DNA from: Actinomycetes bacterium
GTDB taxonomy: Bacteria; Actinomycetota; Actinomycetes; Actinomycetales; Micrococcaceae
DNA: 10,581 bases
Assembly (NCBI GenBank): GCA_023426375.1
Contig: JAFAAV010000031.1
Span: 1-10,581, forward strand
Direction of reading: 5' to 3'
The stretch's first letter is position 1. Every line of letters starts with the position of its first letter. A program made the translations under genes and the position numbers. Below, piece after piece: positions 6,183 through 10,581 of this stretch. Below the pieces are notes generated by a model. The model worked only from the letters and a program-made list of their open reading frames with translations, ran no database searches and was not told the DNA's origin.

Positions 6183-7001
6183 TTAGATGGTAGTGGTCGT
6201 GCGGTGTTGGAGGGCATGATTCCGATATTGGTTCGGGGTCATGCCCTTCAGCCGTTCTTGGATGCGCTCGTTGTTGTACCAGGTGATGTAGTCCTCGATC
6301 TCTGCTTCAAGTTCGCTCCGGGTTGCGGGCATCCCGTCGAGGAACAGCTCGGATTTGAGGTGCCCGAAGAAGTTCTCGGCCAGCGAGTTGTCATAGCAGT
6401 TTCCCTTCCGAGACATCGATTGGGTCGCATGGTTGGCAGCCAAGATCGTTCTCCAGGAGAGGTGCTGGTAGTGGAAACCTTGGTCGGTATGCACGATCAG
6501 TTCACCGGTGTCGTGCCGGGTGGCCATGGCCTTGAGGAGGGACTCATTGGTGAACGCGGTCGTCGGTGCGGTCGAGATCGAGTGAGCGATCACACTGTGG
6601 TCGTAGAGATCGATGATCGGAGACAAGTATAAGCGTTGACCGGCTAACTGGAACTGGGTGACGTCGGTGACCCATTTCTGGTCGGGTTTGTTGGCGTGGA
6701 AATCACGATCGAGCACGTTGGGCGCGATCCGACCAGCCAGTCCTTGATACGAGCTGTACTTACGCCGTGCCCGCACCCGACAGCGGATACCAAGGACCCG
6801 CATCAGCGCCAACACGGTCTTCTTCGCCACCCGGTATCCCAACTTCATCAGCTCATGGTGAATCCGCCGATGCCCGTATCTGCCGCGGGCTTTCTGATTC
6901 GCCACCAGAATCTGTTCTTTGACCAGGGCGAACTTGTCCTGCCGGTCTTGGCGGGCCTGGTGATAGAAGAAAGTGGAACGGGCCAGCCCTGAGATTCGCA
7001 A
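6183..7001 (-). CDS. IS3-family transposase OrfB (DDE integrase core)
   Basis: This is the catalytic part of the transposase. The N-terminal HTH_21-like region (RGRYGHRRIHHELMKLGYRV, 39-58) precedes the integrase core. The acidic triad is Asp113 (WVTDVTQF), Asp173 (HTDQGFHYQ) and Glu209 (NSLAENFFGHLKSEL), with the D(35)E spacing of the IS3 family. The C-terminal YNNERIQERLKGMTPNQYR block is typical. As written, the frame starts at TTG 7001, but it is open upstream to the A7 slippery site at 7094-7088. The working enzyme is therefore probably an OrfAB fusion: 150 OrfA residues, 29 linker residues and these 272, giving 451. The stop lies just inside the terminal repeat. No truncation or frame damage is visible. 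Confidence 0.95.
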   Translation of the reverse strand: MRISGLARSTFFYHQARQDRQDKFALVKEQILVANQKARGRYGHRRIHHELMKLGYRVAKKTVLALMRVLGIRCRVRARRKYSSYQGLAGRIAPNVLDRDFHANKPDQKWVTDVTQFQLAGQRLYLSPIIDLYDHSVIAHSISTAPTTAFTNESLLKAMATRHDTGELIVHTDQGFHYQHLSWRTILAANHATQSMSRKGNCYDNSLAENFFGHLKSELFLDGMPATRSELEAEIEDYITWYNNERIQERLKGMTPNQYRNHALQHRTTTTI

Positions 7002-7022
7002 CAGAACCGGCAGCGGGTAGGT

Positions 7023-7094
7023 GGCCTTGAGACTGGCAACAGCGCGAGCTTTTACTGATGCTTTTGCTGTGCCCTCAAGGCCCGCAATTTTTTT
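7023..7094 (-). other. Programmed -1 ribosomal frameshift signal (A7 slippery site plus stem)
   Basis: On the - strand the orfA codons CTA AAA AAA contain the heptamer A AAA AAA (7094-7088), a classic -1 slippery site of IS3 elements. After a 5-nt spacer, GGCCTTGAG (7082-7074) pairs perfectly with CTCAAGGCC (7031-7023). The inner parts GGCACAGC and GCTGTTGCC extend the stem with one bulged T and an unpaired AGT. The orfA stop (7054-7052) lies in the loop. The -1 frame is open from the slip site into orfB, joining the two. Confidence 0.85.
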
Positions 7095-7537
7095 AGGTAT
7101 GCCACCTCGGCCTGTAACGCCAGGTTCTGCTCCCGCAATTGCTCCAGTTCGCTGGTAGGAGCCTCATCACTGGTTTTAGGCGGGCGACCTCGAGACTGCG
7201 GGCGCAACCCTGCTGCGCCGTGTTTCCGATACTTCAGGACCCAGTCTCGCACCTGTTGTGGTGAGGAAATCTCGTACTCCGCTGCCAAATCCGGTGCAGT
7301 CTCACCAGCCAAAAACCGATGCACCACTTCGTGTTTGAGCTCGAGGGAATACGACTTCGAAGAGGGCGCGCTCATAACAGCAAGAGTGCCACGAACCTGC
7401 CACCGTTCGAACAGCGCCTTCACAGTCCATACCCGCACACCCAGCCATGAGGCCGTCACATGCGGTCCATAACCCCGAACAAAGTACTCAATCGCCGCCC
7501 AGCGTTGCTCCAACGTCAATGGACTTGCCTTACTCAT
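7052..7537 (-). CDS. IS3-family transposase OrfA (DNA-binding subunit)
   Basis: This DNA-binding and dimerising protein (161 residues) recognises the IS ends and supplies the N-terminus of the OrfAB transposase. Two helix-turn-helix regions are visible (about 8-46 and 65-105), then the basic stretch RPQSRGRPPK (112-121). A leucine zipper with coiled-coil character follows (LEQLREQNLALQAEVAYLKKL, from residue 131). The start is ATG 7537, with GGGGAG (7550-7545) 7 nt upstream. Extending to 7609 would put the start outside the element, so that start is rejected. The Shine-Dalgarno sequence lies in an inverted copy of the IS end and may be hidden in read-through RNA. A possible -35 TTGGAC (7580-7575) sits in the terminal repeat, with only a weak -10 (ACTTTC, 7557-7552). 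Confidence 0.94.
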   Translation of the reverse strand: MSKASPLTLEQRWAAIEYFVRGYGPHVTASWLGVRVWTVKALFERWQVRGTLAVMSAPSSKSYSLELKHEVVHRFLAGETAPDLAAEYEISSPQQVRDWVLKYRKHGAAGLRPQSRGRPPKTSDEAPTSELEQLREQNLALQAEVAYLKKLRALRAQQKHQ

Positions 7538-7539
7538 AG

Positions 7540-7597
7540 AACTGCTCCCCAGAAAGTCGTCGCTGAATTTCTCAGTCCAACTTCTGGGGAGCAGTTC
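7540..7597 (-). repeat. Internal inverted copy of the IS end covering the orfA Shine-Dalgarno sequence
   Basis: GAACTGCTCCCCAG (7540-7553) is the exact reverse complement of CTGGGGAGCAGTTC (7584-7597) in the terminal repeat; one step further out on each side gives 16 of 17. RNA that enters from outside the IS would fold these arms together and bury GGGGAG, the orfA ribosome-binding site. RNA started between the arms would lack the outer arm. This is a candidate shield against transposase synthesis from read-through transcription. Confidence 0.7.
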
Positions 7598-7598
7598 A
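7573..7598. repeat. IS terminal inverted repeat, left end (orfA side)
   Basis: Read inward on the - strand it begins TGAACTGCTCCCC and ends GTTGGACTG, and pairs with 6153-6178 at 21 of 26 positions. TTGGAC within it could act as the -35 of the transposase promoter, as is common in IS3 elements. Confidence 0.92.
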
Positions 7599-7602
7599 GG
7601 TA
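7599..7602. repeat. Target-site duplication GGTA, right copy
   Basis: GGTA immediately follows the IS end at 7598 and matches 6149-6152. Removing the IS and one copy restores the palindrome GCTGGTACCAGC at the centre of the terminator. Confidence 0.9.
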
Positions 7603-7621
7603 CCAGCACGACGTCGTCGGC
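7602..7621 (-). terminator. Split intrinsic terminator, 5' arm
   Basis: On the - strand GCCGACGACGTCGTGCTGGT (7621-7602) starts 11 nt after the stop of the DJ-1/hydrolase gene. It is the 5' arm of a 20-bp hairpin whose other arm and T-run lie at 6151-6128, beyond the IS. With 1446 bp plus the duplicated site between the arms, normal termination is probably lost. Confidence 0.85.
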
Positions 7622-7632
7622 GTCTTCTGGGG

Positions 7633-9330
7633 TTACTGCAGCGCGTCCTTCAGCGCGTCGATGGCCAGGTGACGAGCCACGTTGGCGGCCTTGGTGTCGC
7701 GCAGGCTGTCGAGGAGCAGGAAGTCGTGGACCATGCCGGCGACCCGAACGGACGTGACGTCCACACCGGCTTCGCGGAGCTTGTTGGCGTACTGTTCGCC
7801 TTCGTCACGCAGCACGTCGGCCTCGTCGGTGATCACCAAAGTCCTGGGCAAACCCTTCAGATCTTCCAGAGATGCTTGCAGGGGAGAGGCGTACTTCTCG
7901 TCGCGCTGCGCGGGATCGGTGGTGTAGGCGTCCCAGAACCACTTCATGCCGTCGCGAGTGAGGTAGTAGCCCTCCTCGAATTGCTGGTACGAGGGCGTCT
8001 CGAAATCAGCATTGGTCACCGGGTAGAGCAGCACCTGTGCCTTCAGGTCGATGCCACCGCGATCCTTGTTCATCAACGCGAAGACCGCGGACATGCACCC
8101 ACCCACGGATTCGCCAGTCACGGCGATTCGGGAGGTGTCCAGGCCGTGCTCCGCGCCGTGCTCGAGAACCCACTGGCCCACGGCGTAGTTCTGTTCGATC
8201 TGGGTGGGGTACTTCTTTTCCGGCGCGCGGTCATACACCGGGAAGACGCCCGCCGCACCGGCGCCAACGACCAGCTCACGGAACAACCGGTCGTGGGTCT
8301 TCTCATCACCGAAGACCCAGCCCGCGCCGTGAATGTAGAAAACTACCGGCAGCGGTCCTTCGACTCCCTTGGGGCGAATGATGCGGGTGCGCACGGTGCC
8401 CCAGGGACCGGCGTCAACGTCCACCCATTCCTCGTCAACCTCCGGACGCTCCACGCCTTCACCGCTTTGCAGGTCAAGCAGGATCTTGCGGCCTTCCTCC
8501 GGCGGCACTTCGTAGATGCGGGGGTGCGGATCAGTCTGCTCGCACAGTTCCTTGGCTTCGGGTTCGAGGTAGGGCGTGATGGGGTCGGGCAGGTTGGACA
8601 CGGTGCTCTCCGTTCTCTTCGAGTGTGTTTCGGATGAGACGTCTGCGATGATCCGGTCGGCCAGTGCGGCCGAGGAGTTGGGGTTTTGGCCGGTGTAGAG
8701 ATTGCGGTCGATGATCACCTTGGATTTGAGGGGAATCCCGGCCGAGTAGTCCGCCCCCGCTTCCTTGAGGCGGTCCTCCAGGAGCCACTTGGCCTTCCAC
8801 GCGAACGGGTTGATCCGTTCCTCGGCGTTGGACAGCCCGGTGATTTTGTAGCCATCGAAGGGCCAGCTCCCGTCGGGATTCTTGGCGGCGAGCAAGGCAG
8901 CCGGCGCGTGGCACAGCAGGGCCAGTGGGCGGCCGGAGTCCAGCCGCTTGGTCAACAGGGCGCCGGAGGTCTCGTCGACGGCCAGGTCCTCCATGGGCCC
9001 GTGACCGCCGGAATAGAAAACGACGTCGTACTCGTCGGGATCCACGTCCGACAGGTTCGCGGGGTGGTCAAGGACCGGCGCCAACCGGTCGAGCTCAGCC
9101 CGCATCTTCTTGGCCGTGCCGGGGAGGACACCGCCCTTAAGGCTCAGGCTGAGTTCGTCGACGACGGGTTTCCGGCTGCCCGGCGTGGCTACGGTAACGT
9201 CCCACCCGGCGTCGGCGAATTTCTGATAGGGCACCACGAACTCTTCGGCCCAGAAGCCCGTGGGGTGCTCTGTACCGTCTTTCAACGTCCAGACGCGGGC
9301 CGCGGAGAGGACTTGCAGAACTTTGATCAT
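7633..9330 (-). CDS. Fusion of Hsp31-like DJ-1/PfpI domain with HSL-type alpha/beta hydrolase
   Basis: This two-domain cytoplasmic protein has 565 residues. Residues 1-231 are a Hsp31-like type 1 glutamine-amidotransferase (DJ-1/PfpI) domain: GTEHPTGFWAEEF with its conserved Glu, GGHGPMEDLAVD, nucleophile elbow LLCHAPAALL (Cys140, His141) and YTGQNPNSS. Relatives are glyoxalase III-like or protein/nucleotide repair enzymes. After a polar linker (232-243), residues 244-565 are an HSL-family hydrolase: oxyanion loop YIHGAGW (332-338; usually HGGGW), GESVGG with Ser408 (usually GDSAGG), Asp505 in DEADVLRDEG and His535 in HDF. It should cleave a small ester or lactone. The two activities are normally separate proteins. 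An internal GTG with its own ribosome-binding site marks the join. ATG 9330 follows a weak GAGAG. Transcription is probably TetR-controlled (operator 9501-9519). Its terminator is split by the IS. Confidence 0.92.
   Translation of the reverse strand: MIKVLQVLSAARVWTLKDGTEHPTGFWAEEFVVPYQKFADAGWDVTVATPGSRKPVVDELSLSLKGGVLPGTAKKMRAELDRLAPVLDHPANLSDVDPDEYDVVFYSGGHGPMEDLAVDETSGALLTKRLDSGRPLALLCHAPAALLAAKNPDGSWPFDGYKITGLSNAEERINPFAWKAKWLLEDRLKEAGADYSAGIPLKSKVIIDRNLYTGQNPNSSAALADRIIADVSSETHSKRTESTVSNLPDPITPYLEPEAKELCEQTDPHPRIYEVPPEEGRKILLDLQSGEGVERPEVDEEWVDVDAGPWGTVRTRIIRPKGVEGPLPVVFYIHGAGWVFGDEKTHDRLFRELVVGAGAAGVFPVYDRAPEKKYPTQIEQNYAVGQWVLEHGAEHGLDTSRIAVTGESVGGCMSAVFALMNKDRGGIDLKAQVLLYPVTNADFETPSYQQFEEGYYLTRDGMKWFWDAYTTDPAQRDEKYASPLQASLEDLKGLPRTLVITDEADVLRDEGEQYANKLREAGVDVTSVRVAGMVHDFLLLDSLRDTKAANVARHLAIDALKDALQ
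8599..8611 (-). other. Internal ribosome-binding site and GTG start at the fusion junction
   Basis: GGAG (8611-8608), 6 nt, then GTG (8601-8599) lies in frame at codon 244, exactly where hydrolase homologues would begin (reading MSNLPDPITPYLEPEAKEL when initiated). The hydrolase may be made alone as well as in the fusion, or this may be a remnant of two once separate genes. There is no proof of use. Confidence 0.55.
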
Positions 9331-9500
9331 GGGTTTCTCTCACTTCTGTTAACGGTGGGTGGTTTCTCGTCGAGGCGCAAGGAATGGTGTGCGGAGTCAG
9401 CCGGCGTTGGGCACCGAATATGGGACCGGCGTGTGGAGGGCCAGTTGCCCGTCCGTGACGACATCGAGTCGGATGGTTCGGATGGGTTGAGAGAGCGCAG

Positions 9501-9550
9501 ATGTTTACATTGCTTACATGCAACCTAAAACGCGGAGGGTCGCCTGTCAA
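9501..9550 (-). promoter_or_regulatory. Promoter of the DJ-1/hydrolase gene with TetR operator
   Basis: On the - strand, -35 TTGACA (9550-9545, perfect consensus), a 17-nt spacer and -10 TAGGTT (9527-9522) predict a start near 9515. ATGTTTACATTGCTTACAT (9501-9519) covers that start and is the same palindrome found twice beside tetR. The transcript would have a leader of about 185 nt (9515-9331). In it I see only a short tandem TCGGATGG pair (9469-9476, 9478-9485) and no riboswitch or leader gene. Confidence 0.75.
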
Positions 9551-9559
9551 TACCCCTGA

Positions 9560-10138
9560 TCAGGACTGTCTTGCCGTGAGGACCTCGACGATGGACGCGT
9601 GAACTTGCCGAGCGACGTCGTCGTTGGTGGCCCCGGAGAGTTTCTGATCCAGGTACAGGGAAGCGAGCCCGTGAACCAGGCCCCAACCACCGAGGGTGAG
9701 TGCGGTCGGGTCCGCAGCGGGGAAAACGCCGACCATGGCGGTTGCCAGGAGTTCGTGGACATCAGCCGCAGCCTGAACGCGATCCGGATCATCAGTAACG
9801 CATTCACTGCCGAACATGAGACGGAACAATGCGGGACGGCGCAGTGCGAAGTCCACGTAGGCAACACCGAGGTCGGCGAGTTCGGTCACTGTGGTGGGAA
9901 TTTCGCGATCCTTGAGGAGGTCGACCTTGAGGTCCCGCAGCCCCTGAGCGGCAAGTGCGGATTCCAGGGCATCGCGATTGGCGAAGTGGCGATACGGGGC
10001 TGTGGGGGAGACGCCCGCCTTCTTGGCGACTGCCCGGAGCGAGAAAGGTTCGCCCCGTTCGAGCATCTGCATGGTGGTAGTCAGCAATGTCGCCCGGAGA
10101 TCACCATGGTGATAACTGGATTTCGAAGATGTTGACAT
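9560..10138 (-). CDS. TetR-family transcriptional regulator
   Basis: This one-component repressor has 192 residues from ATG 10138. The N-terminus YHHGDLRATLL leads into the helix-turn-helix FSLRAVAKKAGVSPTAPYRHF (about 32-52), the TetR signature. The C-terminal helical domain (YVDFALRRPALFRLMFGSE, then a helical tail) resembles the WHG-type TetR C-terminal domain and should bind the unknown inducer. ATG 10138 lies 11 nt after AGGAGG (GGAGG at 10154-10150). The in-frame ATG at 10147 is only 2 nt from it and is less likely. Operator copies lie over its own start, 16 bp further upstream, and at the DJ-1/hydrolase promoter 42 bp beyond its stop. It probably represses itself, the hydrolase fusion and the divergent SDR gene. 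Confidence 0.93.
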   Translation of the reverse strand: MSTSSKSSYHHGDLRATLLTTTMQMLERGEPFSLRAVAKKAGVSPTAPYRHFANRDALESALAAQGLRDLKVDLLKDREIPTTVTELADLGVAYVDFALRRPALFRLMFGSECVTDDPDRVQAAADVHELLATAMVGVFPAADPTALTLGGWGLVHGLASLYLDQKLSGATNDDVARQVHASIVEVLTARQS

Positions 10139-10147
10139 TGCTAACAT
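10129..10147. promoter_or_regulatory. TetR operator copy 2, overlapping the tetR start codon
   Basis: ATGTTGACATTGCTAACAT is a 19-bp palindrome-like site sharing ATGTNNACANTGCNNACAT with 9501-9519 and 10162-10180. It contains both candidate tetR start codons on the - strand and, on the + strand, the TTGACA -35 (10132-10137) of the SDR gene. Confidence 0.75.
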
Positions 10148-10160
10148 AGCCTCCTATCGT
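10132..10160 (+). promoter_or_regulatory. Promoter of the SDR-like gene
   Basis: TTGACA (10132-10137), a 17-nt spacer and TATCGT (10155-10160) predict initiation near 10167, about 45 nt before the ATG at 10212. The -35 lies in operator copy 2 and the start point in copy 3, so repressor bound at either would block it. Confidence 0.65.
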
Positions 10161-10161
10161 G

Positions 10162-10180
10162 ATGTAAACACTGCACACAT
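10162..10180. promoter_or_regulatory. TetR operator copy 3
   Basis: ATGTAAACACTGCACACAT keeps ATGT, ACA, TGC and ACAT at the same spacing as the other two sites, but is less symmetric. It lies 14 bp from copy 2 and covers the predicted + strand start site. On the - strand it is upstream of the tetR ribosome-binding site. Confidence 0.6.
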
Positions 10181-10211
10181 TACCGTACTTGAGACCCGAA
10201 CTGGGGGAGCG

Positions 10212-10581
10212 ATGCAGACCGTACTCGGAGCCAACGGGCAGATCGCCGAAGAACTGACCCGCGAGCTTTACCGCAACTACACCCAGGACATCCGCTTGGT
10301 GAGCAGGCATCCGCGCAAAGTGCACGACACCGATCAGCTGTTCCCGGCAGACTTGACCGATGCACAGGCCACCGAGGCCGCGGTCCAGGGTAGTGAGATC
10401 GCCTACCTGACGGTGGGGCTGCCCATGAATTCTGAACTGTGGGAGAAGCAATTTCCGGTCATGATGGCCAACGTCATTGCGGCGTGCCAGAAATACGACA
10501 CCAAGCTGGTGTTCTTCGACAACACCTACATGTACCCGCGGACCGCGGAGGTACAGACCGAGGAGATGGCCTTCGAGCCGT
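10212..10581 (+). CDS. NAD(P)-dependent epimerase/dehydratase-like protein (atypical SDR), partial
   Basis: The reading frame starts at ATG 10212 and is still open at the window edge, giving 123 codons of the N-terminal part. It begins MQTVLGANGQIAEELTREL, a Rossmann dinucleotide-binding motif with Gly6, Gly9 and Ala12. After the next strand comes VSRHPRK (basic residues there favour NADPH), then a DLTD segment. AYLTVGLP and LVFFDNTYMYPR follow, which match atypical SDR proteins of the NAD-epimerase/NmrA type. No in-frame start exists upstream before the predicted promoter, and GGGAG (10205-10209) sits unusually close to the ATG. It is divergent from tetR across a shared operator region. The substrate is unknown. 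It may be a reductase that works with the DJ-1/hydrolase fusion under the same repressor. Confidence 0.85.
   Translation, partial: MQTVLGANGQIAEELTRELYRNYTQDIRLVSRHPRKVHDTDQLFPADLTDAQATEAAVQGSEIAYLTVGLPMNSELWEKQFPVMMANVIAACQKYDTKLVFFDNTYMYPRTAEVQTEEMAFEP

Larger units (their letters stand above)
6153..7598 (-). mobile_element. Complete IS3-family insertion sequence (IS150-like), 1446 bp
   Basis: The element is bounded by 26-bp imperfect inverted repeats (6153-6178 and 7573-7598; 21 of 26 match) that begin with TG and end with CA, as in the IS3 family. The flanks carry a GGTA duplication. It holds orfA (two helix-turn-helix regions plus a leucine zipper, as in the IS150 group) and orfB (DDE integrase core), linked by a -1 frameshift signal. 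Both frames are open and the DDE triad is complete, so the element looks functional and recently inserted. It lies in the same direction as the DJ-1/hydrolase gene upstream. No known IS name is assigned because I could not search. Confidence 0.95.

Noticed and set aside
7535..7609. OrfA start at 7609, which would lengthen it by 24 residues
   Set aside because: That start lies outside the IS in flanking DNA. ATG 7537 has a good ribosome-binding site inside the element.
9469..9485. Tandem TCGGATGG repeat in the hydrolase leader
   Set aside because: Only two copies of 8 bp, with no further unit or structure.
7669..9528. Two long + strand open frames (7669-8637 and 8686-9528) opposite the DJ-1/hydrolase gene
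   Set aside because: They mirror a well-supported protein, show no recognisable domain and have no convincing ribosome-binding site.
9137..9550. - strand open frame covering the hydrolase promoter and leader
   Set aside because: It spans the predicted promoter and operator, overlaps the hydrolase in another frame and has no family features.
9555..9564. CCTGATCAGG palindrome at the tetR stop
   Set aside because: Ten bases around a common GATC core with no loop or T-run; it is neither a convincing terminator nor operator.
10101..10451. - strand open frame opposite the SDR-like gene
   Set aside because: It runs through the operators and is antisense to a frame with a clear Rossmann motif.

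Overview
The window is high-GC DNA whose genes point to an actinobacterium, probably of the Micrococcaceae or a neighbouring family. The signs are an actinobacterial-type GlgA of about 400 residues, GTG and TTG starts, a twin-arginine lipoprotein signal, a DUF2231 membrane protein and a Hsp31-like DJ-1 protein. Genus and species cannot be read from the sequence.

Layout from left to right. (1) 19-1212, glgA on the + strand, overlaps tail to tail with a MarR-family regulator (1194-1679, -). (2) The MarR gene is divergent from a small two-helix general stress protein (1766-2236, +). The 86-bp gap between them holds a 20-bp MarR-type inverted repeat lying on the predicted promoter. (3) A perfect 17-bp hairpin (2278-2318) ends the stress gene and the opposing operon. 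(4) 5241-2341 on the - strand is an ATPase, lipoprotein and permease operon of the nitrate/sulfonate/taurine ABC importer class. It is headed by a SAM-I-like riboswitch (5252-5335) whose closing P1 helix contains the likely Shine-Dalgarno sequence. (5) 5446-5997 (-) encodes a DUF2231 membrane protein. (6) A complete 1446-bp IS3-family element (6153-7598) has 26-bp terminal repeats, a GGTA target duplication, OrfA and OrfB joined by a -1 frameshift signal, and an intact DDE triad. (7) 7633-9330 (-) encodes a fusion of a Hsp31-like DJ-1/PfpI domain with an HSL-type alpha/beta hydrolase. (8) 9560-10138 (-) is a TetR-family regulator. (9) 10212 to the window edge (+) is a partial Rossmann-fold, atypical-SDR protein.

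Two things stand out. First, the IS sits exactly at the dyad centre of what was the intrinsic terminator of the DJ-1/hydrolase gene. Removing the IS and one GGTA restores a 20-bp stem followed by TTTT. The terminator is therefore split and the transposase lies in sense orientation behind an active gene. The IS carries an inverted copy of its own end that would mask the orfA Shine-Dalgarno sequence in exactly such read-through RNA.

Second, three copies of one 19-bp palindrome (ATGTNNACANTGCNNACAT) lie at the promoter of the DJ-1/hydrolase fusion, over the tetR start, and between tetR and the SDR gene. This makes a compact TetR-controlled module that looks suited to handling reactive carbonyls, esters or other electrophiles; that role is inferred.

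No tRNA, rRNA, CRISPR array, prophage gene or replication origin was seen.
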